64,000 bases of DNA, from the NCBI RefSeq assembly GCF_042656585.1, contig NZ_JBHSPG010000021.1; one strand, given 5' to 3'. This DNA comes from Thalassorhabdus alkalitolerans (GTDB taxonomy: Bacteria > Bacillota > Bacilli > Bacillales > Marinococcaceae). Below, in pieces: positions 25,185-32,902 of the stretch. Under the pieces are notes generated by a model that saw only the letters and a list, made by a program, of their open reading frames with translations, was not told where the DNA came from and searched no databases. Positions within the stretch are counted from its first letter, which is position 1. The number at the start of each line of letters is the position of its first letter. The position numbers were made by a program, and so were the translations under genes.

Positions 25185-25829
25185 ATGGGAGAGACGCATA
25201 CCTTTTCACGGAAAGAAGAAATAGCTAACGCTGTTACCCACGGCATTGGCGTTGCTCTTAGCATTGCGGCCCTTGTGATTTTAGTTATTTTTGCCAGCTT
25301 TGAAGGAACAGCCTTACATGTAGTCAGTATGTCTGTATATGGTTCGACAATGCTGCTTTTATATGTTTCTTCTACACTTGTTCATAGCTTCCCTAAGGGA
25401 AAGGCTAAAGATATATTTGAAATTATGGATCACGCCTCCATCTATTTGTTTATTGCCGGGACCTACACTCCCTTTCTTTTTCACGTACTTGAGGGAGCCC
25501 TGAGCTGGGCACTGTTTGGAACGGTCTGGGGGATAGCCTTGGTTGGTGTAGTGTTTAAAGCTTTTTTTGTAAAAAGGTTTATTTTCCTTTCCACTCTTTT
25601 TTATGTATTGATGGGATGGATCATTGTCATTGCATGGATACCTCTCACAGAAGTGCTGCCGGGAGGCGGAGTTTTTCTGCTTGTATTAGGAGGGGCTTTT
25701 TATACCTTAGGTACCATCTTTTATGTTTGGAGAGGCTTTCCCTTTCACCATGCCGTATGGCACATTTTTGTGCTGGCAGGCTCGATTTCCCATTTCTTTG
25801 CTATATTCAGATATGTATTGCCTTTATAA
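25185..25829 (+). CDS. Hemolysin III/TrhA (PAQR-like) membrane protein
   Basis: 214 residues from ATG 25185 (GAAAGGA upstream). Seven membrane segments. Typical motifs: EEIANAVTHGIGVALS at the start, LVHSFP, IMDHASIYLFIAGTYTPF and a C-terminal HHAVWHIFVLAGSISHFF with metal-binding histidines. Bacterial TrhA/YqfA proteins influence membrane lipid homeostasis; the hemolysin name is historical. Confidence 0.92.
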   Translation: MGETHTFSRKEEIANAVTHGIGVALSIAALVILVIFASFEGTALHVVSMSVYGSTMLLLYVSSTLVHSFPKGKAKDIFEIMDHASIYLFIAGTYTPFLFHVLEGALSWALFGTVWGIALVGVVFKAFFVKRFIFLSTLFYVLMGWIIVIAWIPLTEVLPGGGVFLLVLGGAFYTLGTIFYVWRGFPFHHAVWHIFVLAGSISHFFAIFRYVLPL

Positions 25830-25863
25830 AAAAGAGGCAGGGACCTAAATCCCTGCCTCTTTT
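25828..25863. terminator. Bidirectional terminator, TrhA / nitroreductase
   Basis: AAAAGAGGCAGGGA paired with TCCCTGCCTCTTTT, 6-7-base loop, between convergent genes. Confidence 0.88.
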
Positions 25864-25871
25864 CCTCTATT

Positions 25872-25929
25872 AAAATGAATCTTTAATAATCACATCATCT
25901 AAAATGAATCTTTAATAATCACATCATCT
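25872..25929. repeat. Perfect 29-bp tandem duplication
   Basis: Two identical adjacent copies (25872-25900 and 25901-25929). The copy nearer the gene encodes the last codons and stop of the nitroreductase; the second copy lies just past the stop. Confidence 0.97.
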
Positions 25930-26510
25930 ACAGGGAAACGAAAAGAAGGTCTTGGCTCTCCTGTGGCCTTTCCAACTGCAATTAACATGACCGGGATATA
26001 ACGTTCTGGGATATTAAAGGTTTCAATCAGCTTCTCTTTATCAAAGCCTTCCATAGGAACAGTATCATATCCTTTTTCTTTTGCTGCAAGCATAAGCTGC
26101 ATAGATGCAAGAGAGCCATTAATTAACGCTGCATCACGGTTATAGCCCTCTCTCTCGTATGCCCCATGTATGCTTGTCACAATTTTTTCTTTAATTTCTT
26201 CAGTCATAGCTCCTTGTTTTAAGGCTTCTCCAAACACCACGTCAGCGTTTTTGTTAGCTTCTTTGTCCCCGAGAACTGCAATGGTGACAGAGCCATTGAC
26301 TACTTGCTGCTGGTTATAGGCAATCGGAAGAAGCTCTTGTTTCTTTTCTTCTGATTGAAAAACAAGGAACTTCCAATGCTGCAGGTTCCAGGAAGAAGGA
26401 GCTTCTGCAGCCGCTTCAATAATTTCACGCAACGTTTCTTCAGACATTTTATGCTCAGGGTCGAATTTCCGTACTGAATGTCTTTCTTTCATGGTTTCAA
26501 TAACACTCAT
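25899..26510 (-). CDS. NAD(P)H nitroreductase family protein (YodC-like)
   Basis: 203 residues. FMN-dependent nitroreductase fold: ERHSVRKFDPEH start, PSSWNLQHWKFLVF, LLPIAYNQQQVVNG, GYDTVPMEGFDKEKLIETF and RYIPVMLIAVGKA, all aligning with B. subtilis YodC. Likely reduces quinones or nitro compounds and is a candidate target of the YodB-like regulator encoded nearby. The 3' end lies in a 29-bp tandem duplication, so the stop codon is TAG from copy one. Confidence 0.9.
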   Translation of the reverse strand: MSVIETMKERHSVRKFDPEHKMSEETLREIIEAAAEAPSSWNLQHWKFLVFQSEEKKQELLPIAYNQQQVVNGSVTIAVLGDKEANKNADVVFGEALKQGAMTEEIKEKIVTSIHGAYEREGYNRDAALINGSLASMQLMLAAKEKGYDTVPMEGFDKEKLIETFNIPERYIPVMLIAVGKATGEPRPSFRFPVDDVIIKDSF

Positions 26511-26647
26511 GTTGAGTCTCTCCTTTCAGATGTTTAGCTTGCTCTATGATTGCATTAACATGCGTATTCTGCAACTAATATGCTCATAGAAAAAGAAAAC
26601 TCTCTTCACCACCCCTATGCCTTAATTTAATATCGTCTAAACGGAAA

Positions 26648-26678
26648 AAAACAGCAGTCCTCAAAGGACTGCTGTAGT
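26648..26678 (-). terminator. Terminator after the CAP-domain gene
   Basis: ACAGCAGTCCT/AGGACTGCTGT stem with 3-base loop and T7 on the minus strand. Confidence 0.88.
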
Positions 26679-26696
26679 ATTATAAGAAAGGCTTTA

Positions 26697-27344
26697 TTAA
26701 CGAGTGACAAACATTTGTGTCCAATAATGGCCGTAGCTGCCGCCTTCAACGTGCCCCACTCCAATGTGGGTAAAGTCTGCTCTTAAGATATTTTCCCGAT
26801 GTCCTTGGGAATTCATCCAGCCATCAACAACTTGTTGCGGAGTCCTTTGCCCTGCTGCAATATTTTCACCTGCTCCACGGTAATCTATCCCTTGTGAGCT
26901 CATCATGTCAAATGGACTTCCGTAATTAGGGCTGTTGTGAGAAAAGTATCCAGCATCTCTCATGTCTGCTGATTTTAACCTGGCTACGTCAGATAACTCG
27001 CTGTAGGATTCTAAAGGCGCTAATCCCCTTTGAGTCCTTTCCTCATTCGTTAAACGAATAACCTCTTGTTCAAACTCACTTTCAGACTGTGCTTGCTGCT
27101 GAACAGTAGGCTGTGCAGCTTGTCCACTTTGTCCTGGCAGCTGAATCACTTGGTTAGCATAGATCATATTAGCATTTTCAATGCTTGGATTTGCTTCAAG
27201 CAACTCATTGTAGTCAACACCATACTGCTGTGAAATATTCCACAACGTTTCTCCCGGGTTAACCGTATGTGTATCCTGGTCTTGAGCCGCTGCCGCGGTA
27301 GGGATAGCTACTAAAATAGTTAATGCTAGTAATATTTTTTTCAT
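26697..27344 (-). CDS. Secreted LysM plus CAP (SCP/PR1) domain protein
   Basis: 215 residues from ATG 27344 (CGGAGGTGCAAGGATT upstream). Signal peptide ending TAAAAQ, one LysM repeat (THTVNPGETLWNISQQYGV), a Gln-rich linker, then a CAP domain from about residue 92 with EVIRLTNEERTQRGLAPL, YFSHNSP, GENIAAGQ and HRENILRADFTHIGVG, as in B. subtilis YkwD. Extracellular, wall-binding; enzymatic activity of bacterial CAP proteins is unsettled. Confidence 0.92.
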   Translation of the reverse strand: MKKILLALTILVAIPTAAAAQDQDTHTVNPGETLWNISQQYGVDYNELLEANPSIENANMIYANQVIQLPGQSGQAAQPTVQQQAQSESEFEQEVIRLTNEERTQRGLAPLESYSELSDVARLKSADMRDAGYFSHNSPNYGSPFDMMSSQGIDYRGAGENIAAGQRTPQQVVDGWMNSQGHRENILRADFTHIGVGHVEGGSYGHYWTQMFVTR

Positions 27345-27483
27345 AATCCTTGCACCTCCGCTATTCATTATGCCATAGATTGATAGAGAAGAAAGGGAGG
27401 GGTAAAATTTCCCAAAGAGTAAGTTTTGCCATTACATATGGGATTTTCTAAGTTTTTTTCATCTATTACAATTTAGTTATACT

Positions 27484-27510
27484 TACGTAACAATTTTTAA
27501 ATTTGTTACA
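27484..27510 (-). promoter_or_regulatory. Candidate ECF-sigma promoter upstream of the CAP gene
   Basis: Minus strand TGTAAC (27505-27510), 17-base spacer, CGTA (27484-27487), SigW/SigX-like. The site is within an inverted repeat GTAACAA/TTGTTAC, so chance symmetry may account for it. The leader to the CAP gene would be about 130 bases. Confidence 0.3.
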
Positions 27511-27521
27511 CAGAAGTTAAG

Positions 27522-27560
27522 TACAAAAAAAGACTGGAGGATGCCCCCCAGCCTTTTTGA
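27522..27560 (-). terminator. Terminator after the 51-aa lipoprotein gene
   Basis: GGCTGGGGG/CCTCCAGTC hairpin followed by T7 on the minus strand. Confidence 0.8.
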
Positions 27561-27576
27561 AAAGGAAACGAAAGGC

Positions 27577-27732
27577 TTAGCCTTCCATTCCGTCATCTTC
27601 CATACCGCCATCGTCTTCCATGCCGCCGCCATCGTCCATGCCGCCGTCATCTTCAACGTCCCCGCATGCACCTAGGACACCGACTGCTAGTACGCCTGTT
27701 AATAAAGAATAAAGTAGTTTTTTACTCATCAT
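27577..27732 (-). CDS. Tiny acidic glycine/methionine-repeat lipoprotein, 51 aa
   Basis: Starts MMSKKLLYSLLTGVLAVG and has lipobox VLGAC (Cys23). The mature part of 29 residues is almost only Gly, Asp, Glu and Met, in repeats of the type GGMDDGG / GGMEDDGG. AAAGGAGG precedes the first of two ATG codons and a strong terminator follows, so it is a genuine monocistronic gene. It would sit on the outer membrane face as a small, strongly negative, Met-rich tail. Family not recognised; metal binding is a guess. Confidence 0.85.
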   Translation of the reverse strand: MMSKKLLYSLLTGVLAVGVLGACGDVEDDGGMDDGGGMEDDGGMEDDGMEG

Positions 27733-27793
27733 AAAATCCTCCTTTAGTCGTTTGGGCTGATCTTATGTTGCGATCTTTTCCCTTGCCTATACA

Positions 27794-27819
27794 ATACCAC
27801 AGGGCACTGTTTCTTAAAG
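27794..27819 (-). promoter_or_regulatory. Candidate SigB promoter of the 51-aa lipoprotein gene
   Basis: Minus strand CTTTAA, 14 bases, TGGTAT (5/6 and 5/6 to consensus), 62 bases upstream of the ATG. Confidence 0.35.
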
Positions 27820-27880
27820 GTGTTCTACTCAGTTTTTACAGTTTTATAGAATCCTCACATATTTAATTATACTTTTCACA

Positions 27881-28882
27881 TTATTCACTATAATTTAATT
27901 GTTCTATCTCTTCTTCATTCTTGCATTTCATTTTGTATCTGTCTCTTTCCAGCCTGTAAATCTGGCGGCGAATAGCATTCCAGTCATCCATCGCCAGGGA
28001 TAAGCTTCTCAAATCCACAACGAGCTGATCTACCTCTTCTTTAGAAACATCCTCTCCTTCAAGCACCTTGCTTCTCAGCTCATAAATACGATCTTCAATT
28101 TTTTGCGAAGAGTCATCCCATGAAAAGTAAAGGTGACGCTCCTCTACCCCCTCGGCTAAAATGCCCATTACTACCATAACTTGTTTCTCAGGACCTATAA
28201 TTGATATATCAGTGGAGTGAAGAATGACTTCAATTTTTTCCCCTTCTAATTCCCCACGTACGATCTTCATGTTTTTCGCCATTTTTTTCTTAAAGATGTG
28301 TTCCTGTACCCAAATTAAAGCAAGAAAGGGTACCCACAAATACTTTGGGGGATCAACTGGATAAACTTCTACCTCATTCTCTGTAAGCAGTTCTTGAACT
28401 TTTTCAAACACCAAGTCATATTTATCTTTCTTTATCATGATGGCAAAGTGTTTGAGTGAGCGTAAATTTATAATCTGAGGAAATCTGATTAATGGAACAA
28501 TAATAATTAAGCATAATGCGAGCACACCGATTAAAAAAGCATAAGGATACCCCATTAGAAGCTGTTTAACAGAAATTTTTTCATGCTTCCGGTTTTCAAC
28601 CCTGCATGTAATCGCGCCTGCAGTTATCGGCAAAAATATAAATAGAGCAAGATTTATCCAAAAAACAATGGTTTCATTCTCTGGAGCAAACGGGATGATC
28701 ATCTGGGCAAGTTCCGGAACAGCAACCCCCACTGCTATAAAGATCCAATATAATGAAATAAGCCCAACTAAACTTACTTTTGAGTCATCCTTGGAAGGCA
28801 CCCTTCCAAAGAATGTAGCTGTAGCCATGCTGAATATTTTACTCAACGTTTTAGCTGAAACAATAAGTACAAATCTGAACAA
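27881..28882 (-). CDS. Unknown multi-pass membrane protein, 333 aa
   Basis: Not recognised. Four hydrophobic segments lie in the first 190 residues (around 38-60, 75-95, 110-132 and 180-192), then a cytoplasmic-looking basic and acidic C-terminal half of about 140 residues ending in a charged, possibly coiled-coil region (IRRQIYRLERDRYKMKCK). Ribosome site GGGAGGAGAATCTG before the first codons is reasonable. Divergent from the RsbR paralogue gene with a perfect 18-bp palindrome between them. Confidence 0.7.
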   Translation of the reverse strand: MFRFVLIVSAKTLSKIFSMATATFFGRVPSKDDSKVSLVGLISLYWIFIAVGVAVPELAQMIIPFAPENETIVFWINLALFIFLPITAGAITCRVENRKHEKISVKQLLMGYPYAFLIGVLALCLIIIVPLIRFPQIINLRSLKHFAIMIKKDKYDLVFEKVQELLTENEVEVYPVDPPKYLWVPFLALIWVQEHIFKKKMAKNMKIVRGELEGEKIEVILHSTDISIIGPEKQVMVVMGILAEGVEERHLYFSWDDSSQKIEDRIYELRSKVLEGEDVSKEEVDQLVVDLRSLSLAMDDWNAIRRQIYRLERDRYKMKCKNEEEIEQLNYSE

Positions 28883-29011
28883 CAGATTCTCCTCCCTTCT
28901 TCCATTTGTAATTTCCCTGTCTTAGTCTCTTGTAACCTTAAGCTGTAAAGAATGACAAAGGTTTGTATGGTAACACCGTTTCCATTGCACTCTAAAACCA
29001 GGATGGATACA

Positions 29012-29029
29012 CTAATATCTAGATATTAG
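29012..29029. promoter_or_regulatory. 18-bp perfect palindrome in a divergent intergenic region
   Basis: CTAATATCT/AGATATTAG with no loop, which suits a dimeric regulator better than an RNA hairpin. Flanking CAC and GGTG almost extend the symmetry. It lies between the divergent genes for the unknown membrane protein and the RsbR paralogue. Confidence 0.45.
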
Positions 29030-29182
29030 GTGCATACCATCTGCCATTCTTAATATTGTGGTATGATAGATACTGTGTTTTCTGCTTCTTATACGTCTAT
29101 TTACCCACACATCAATCCATGGGTAACGCAATCACCATTCATATAGATTAGGCTAAAATCTAATACATTTGGGGGAACTTCA

Positions 29183-30025
29183 ATGGGAGATAACAAAAGC
29201 TCAGCATTGCACTTGTTAAGTGATCTTATAAATGAAAATCGCCATGATTTATGCAAAAAAATGGAAGAAAAACTTACAGAAAGCTCTCTTTATTTTCCTG
29301 AGGAAGAAGAGAAAGATCTGTACGTAGAGGAACGAGGCAGCTTTTTTTCCATGATTGGTAATGCAATGACTTCTGAGGAAACAGCGGAACCAAAGAAAAA
29401 GATTGAAGAATGGGCCGTACAAACAGCCTACAAATCAATCGATAACAATGTTGATTTAAATCAGGCTCTCTTAATCATGCCAATGTACCGTGATGTGCTA
29501 GAGGAATTAATAAAAGAACAAAGTACGAAACAGGGATTATCTATCGATACAGCATTTTCCCTCTACAAAAAGGTGAATCACTTCCTGGATTATGCCATTC
29601 ATGCCTTCAGCTATACTTTTGTGGCACACCACATTAAAGCTCTTGAACTGGCTAAGCAAGAAATGCAGGAAATATCTGTCCCTGTTGTCCCGATAAAAAA
29701 AGGAGTCGCTGTCCTTCCTATTATTGGTGATATGGATGATGAACGTTCAGAGTACTTGCAAAGCAAAACATTAGACCGGGCAGCAGAGCTCAGTCTCAGC
29801 TATATTATTATTGACCTTTCCGGAATTAATACTATTAACACCTGGTTCGCCCAGCATCTGCTTAATTTGATCCATTCATTGCAGCTCTTAGGGATTGATA
29901 CAAGCATTACGGGGATGAGACCGGAGCTTTCGCAAACTATTGTTCACTTAGGCATCACTTTTAAAGGTGTACCCACATACCTCACTCTTGAACAAGCACT
30001 CAGTCAAAGTCCTTATATGAAATAA
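29183..30025 (+). CDS. RsbR paralogue (RsbRB/C/D-type stressosome protein)
   Basis: 280 residues. Helical globin-like N-terminal half and a C-terminal STAS domain from about 165 (VPVVPIKKGVAVLPIIGDMD), ending with GMRPELSQTIVHLGI. Aligned with the operon RsbR, the second phosphorylation site is kept (Thr220 in INTINTWFAQHLL), but the first threonine (Thr171 in B. subtilis) is Asp186 in GDMDDER. Probably an alternative subunit of the stressosome with its own sensory domain. Monocistronic, ended by a terminator. A GGGGGAACTTCA ribosome site is present. Confidence 0.88.
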   Translation: MGDNKSSALHLLSDLINENRHDLCKKMEEKLTESSLYFPEEEEKDLYVEERGSFFSMIGNAMTSEETAEPKKKIEEWAVQTAYKSIDNNVDLNQALLIMPMYRDVLEELIKEQSTKQGLSIDTAFSLYKKVNHFLDYAIHAFSYTFVAHHIKALELAKQEMQEISVPVVPIKKGVAVLPIIGDMDDERSEYLQSKTLDRAAELSLSYIIIDLSGINTINTWFAQHLLNLIHSLQLLGIDTSITGMRPELSQTIVHLGITFKGVPTYLTLEQALSQSPYMK

Positions 30026-30033
30026 GAATGAGT

Positions 30034-30077
30034 AACCAAGGCACACTCTAAAGGAGAGTGCTTTGGTTATTTTTTCA
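30034..30077 (+). terminator. Terminator after the RsbR paralogue gene
   Basis: AACCAAGGCACACTCT / AGAGTGCTTTGGTT hairpin, then ATTTTTT. Confidence 0.8.
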
Positions 30078-30085
30078 GGGAATGA

Positions 30086-30114
30086 TTGAGTCTGTTCTGT
30101 GAATCCATTATGAT
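30086..30114 (+). promoter_or_regulatory. SigA promoter of prfC
   Basis: TTGAGT, 17 bases, TATGAT, 57 bases upstream of the ATG. Confidence 0.65.
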
Positions 30115-30170
30115 AAAGAAGTCAGAAATTCAATGTTTGCCTTTATGGTCCTATAGAAAGGAAGCTATAT

Positions 30171-31757
30171 ATGAGTAAGTTAAGTAATGAAATTTTGTCT
30201 CGGAAGACATTTGCCATCATATCACACCCTGATGCAGGGAAAACCACGTTAACAGAAAAGCTTCTTTATTTTGGGGGAGCCATTCGTGAAGCCGGTACCG
30301 TAAAAGGAAGAAAGAACTCCCGGCATGCGACCAGTGACTGGATGGAGATCGAGAAACAACGAGGAATTTCTGTCACAAGCTCAGTGATGGAATTTCTATA
30401 TGAAGGGCACCAGGTTAATATACTGGACACACCAGGCCATGAAGATTTCAGTGAAGATACGTACCGTACCTTGACTGCTGCAGATTCTGCGACCATGCTG
30501 ATTGACTCGGCTAAAGGAGTAGAAGCCCAAACGAAAAAACTGTTTAAAGTATGTAAAATGCGCGGCATTCCTATTTTTACCTTTATAAATAAATTAGACC
30601 GGCATGGCCGGGATCCATTTGACTTAATGGAAGAAATTGAAGAGCTCCTCGGTATCCGCTCTTATCCAATGAACTGGCCTATCGGTATGGGACAGGATTT
30701 CCAGGGCATTTATGATAGACACAATAAAAAGATCGAGTTTTTTAATCCAGAAGACCCTTCACAGGTTGAGGTAAAAGAAGTGAGCGGACCTGAAGATCCC
30801 GTTCTCGCTGATCTTATCGACAGCCAGCTTCTTGAGCAGTTCCGAGAAGAGATGGAGCTTCTTGACGTAGCAGGAGATCCCTTTGAGCAAGAAAAGATCA
30901 AAACGGGTGAACTCACCCCCGTCTTTTTCGGAAGCGCTATTTCTAACTTCGGCGTCCAAAACTTTCTGGAGCATTTTCTAACTATGGCCCCGGCTCCCGT
31001 TGGCCGTCATAGCGATAAGGGTCTTGTTGATCCGGTTAATAAACATTTTTCAGGGTTTATCTTTAAAATTCAGGCTAACATGAACCCTAACCACCGGGAC
31101 AGAATTGCCTTTTTGAGAATTACTTCTGGAAAATATGAACGAGGCATGACTGTGAATCATGTGCGCTTAAACAAATCTTTGCGTCTCGCTCAGCCCACCC
31201 AGTTTCTGGCACAGGACAGAAGCATTGTGGAAGAAGCTTATGCTGGCGATATTATTGGCTTGTTTGACCCTGGTACTTTCAGAATTGGGGACACCCTTGT
31301 TGAAAAAGACTCTTTTTCTTTTGAAGAGATGCCTCATTTTTCACCCGAACATTTTGCTGCCATATCAGTTAAGGATGCGATGAAGCATAAGTCTTTTGAA
31401 AAAGGTATACATCAGCTGACAGAAGAAGGAGCTGTACAGCTTTTTCAAACGTACAACAAAATTCCAGAACAACAAATTGTCGGTGTAGTAGGGGTTCTTC
31501 AGTTTGAAGTGCTTGAGTACCGCCTGAAAAACGAATACAAGTCTGAAATCCGGCTGGATCGTTTACCGTTCTCTATCGCCCGCTGGGTAGACGGCGATGA
31601 AAAAGAACTAGAAGTATTTAAGAAGAAACAGCGGAACCTTGCCCTTGATAGAGATCAAAGAATTGTGGCACTCTTTGAAAACGAATTTCAAATGAACACG
31701 ACAAGAGATAAGTATCCTAATTTGGTCTTCTCTGAAAACTCCTATATGAAACAATAA
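30171..31757 (+). CDS. prfC: Peptide chain release factor 3
   Basis: 528 residues, as in typical RF3. G domain with SHPDAGKTTLTEKLL, switch region RGISVTSSVMEF, DTPGHEDFS and NKLDR; followed by EF-Tu-like domain II and the RF3 C-terminal domain (EQQIVGVVGVLQFEVLEYRL). GTPase that removes RF1/RF2 from the ribosome. Single gene between two terminators; SD GGAAG precedes the ATG. Confidence 0.97.
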   Translation: MSKLSNEILSRKTFAIISHPDAGKTTLTEKLLYFGGAIREAGTVKGRKNSRHATSDWMEIEKQRGISVTSSVMEFLYEGHQVNILDTPGHEDFSEDTYRTLTAADSATMLIDSAKGVEAQTKKLFKVCKMRGIPIFTFINKLDRHGRDPFDLMEEIEELLGIRSYPMNWPIGMGQDFQGIYDRHNKKIEFFNPEDPSQVEVKEVSGPEDPVLADLIDSQLLEQFREEMELLDVAGDPFEQEKIKTGELTPVFFGSAISNFGVQNFLEHFLTMAPAPVGRHSDKGLVDPVNKHFSGFIFKIQANMNPNHRDRIAFLRITSGKYERGMTVNHVRLNKSLRLAQPTQFLAQDRSIVEEAYAGDIIGLFDPGTFRIGDTLVEKDSFSFEEMPHFSPEHFAAISVKDAMKHKSFEKGIHQLTEEGAVQLFQTYNKIPEQQIVGVVGVLQFEVLEYRLKNEYKSEIRLDRLPFSIARWVDGDEKELEVFKKKQRNLALDRDQRIVALFENEFQMNTTRDKYPNLVFSENSYMKQ

Positions 31758-31759
31758 AG

Positions 31760-31799
31760 AAAGACGAGGTCTGTCTCACAGGAGGCACCTCGTCTTTTT
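31760..31799 (+). terminator. Terminator after prfC
   Basis: AAAGACGAGGT/ACCTCGTCTTT stem, 16-base loop, T5. Confidence 0.85.
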
Positions 31800-31874
31800 G
31801 TATATATGAGTTTAGATGGTCCTTGGCTTTTTAATGTCTGTGCTCCTTTCGTATCTTTTAAAAGAGAATTGAAT

Positions 31875-32546
31875 TTATCTGCTTTCGCTCCCTTCTAGCT
31901 CCTGCATTGCCTGCCGGGATCGCTTGAGTCTTTTTAACAGGAATGGAAGCAGGGACACTAATACAATAAGACCAAACCCAATAAATATAATGGTGAAATC
32001 CCCGCTTACGAGACCTGCACCAAGAAATGTATAAGCAAAAGCACCTGGTATGATCCCAAGGGCAGTCGCAGCAAGGTAGGATAAGAAACGAATCTTCGAC
32101 ACCCCTGCAACATAGCTGACCAGATCAAAGTTCAGTACAGGAATTAGCCTAAGCGTAAGCAAGTAGAGAAAACCATGCTCTTTCAATTCTTCCTGTATGA
32201 CTTTTGCACGTCCTGACCACTCTTTACCAGCAATATTTTTCCCAAAAAGCCTGGCCACAAAAAAGGATAATGCTGCACCTCCAATTGCTCCTGCCATATT
32301 CAACATAACCCCAAGCCATGGACCAAACGCCAGTCCTCCTGCCATAGACATCACCGAAGCTGGAAAGAGCACTAAAGGACGCAGCGTGTATAGAAGAATG
32401 TATATGAGGGGAGCCCAAAAACCAAAGGATAAAACCCAACCTTGAATGGCACTCGGGTTGACCTGTATCACAGATACGTTTAACCAGGCCAGAAATATAA
32501 TGAGGATGAGAAGGACTCCAAGCTTGATTATTGTTTTTTTGTTCAT
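31875..32546 (-). CDS. TVP38/TMEM64 (DedA-like) membrane protein
   Basis: 223 residues with about six membrane segments. SNARE-associated/DedA core: PASVMSMAGGLAFGPWLGVMLN, GAIGGAALSFFVARLFGK, LLTLRLIPVLNFDLVSYVAG with the conserved LRxxPxxxxDLVSY pattern. Family members affect membrane lipid scrambling and homeostasis; the individual function is unknown. Confidence 0.92.
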   Translation of the reverse strand: MNKKTIIKLGVLLILIIFLAWLNVSVIQVNPSAIQGWVLSFGFWAPLIYILLYTLRPLVLFPASVMSMAGGLAFGPWLGVMLNMAGAIGGAALSFFVARLFGKNIAGKEWSGRAKVIQEELKEHGFLYLLTLRLIPVLNFDLVSYVAGVSKIRFLSYLAATALGIIPGAFAYTFLGAGLVSGDFTIIFIGFGLIVLVSLLPFLLKRLKRSRQAMQELEGSESR

Positions 32547-32834
32547 AGAACTATACTCCTTGTCTTCACATTACCTTCACTTCCCTTTTCCCGTTCTTTT
32601 TCCTCGTTAACCTTTTCAGCCTTTTCATGTAAAACATATCTACATTAAATTATCTAAATTTTCTTTCTATTTGTTCCACCTGAAACATTTTACTTTTTAT
32701 TGGAAAAGCATCTTCAATTATTCGAGTTTTTTCGTCCTACGCGGTATGATAGATAATGGGTTATGAGTGGTAAAGCATCGTTATTGTTTCTGCTTTCAGA
32801 TTTAACAAGAGACCTGACAGGGTTCTTATTACAT

Positions 32835-32863
32835 TTGACAGCTGACGTGCTGAACGTTACAAC
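32835..32863 (+). promoter_or_regulatory. SigA promoter of the HAD hydrolase gene
   Basis: TTGACA, 17 bases, TACAAC, 40 bases upstream of the ATG. Confidence 0.75.
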
Positions 32864-32902
32864 TAAGTAAGTAAATTTCTTCAAAAAACCGAGGTGACCA
32901 AC

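Noticed and set aside
27483..27671. 62-codon frame with Met/Trp/Ala repeats
   Set aside because: Shadow of the 51-aa lipoprotein gene in another frame; the lipoprotein frame has the ribosome site and signal peptide.
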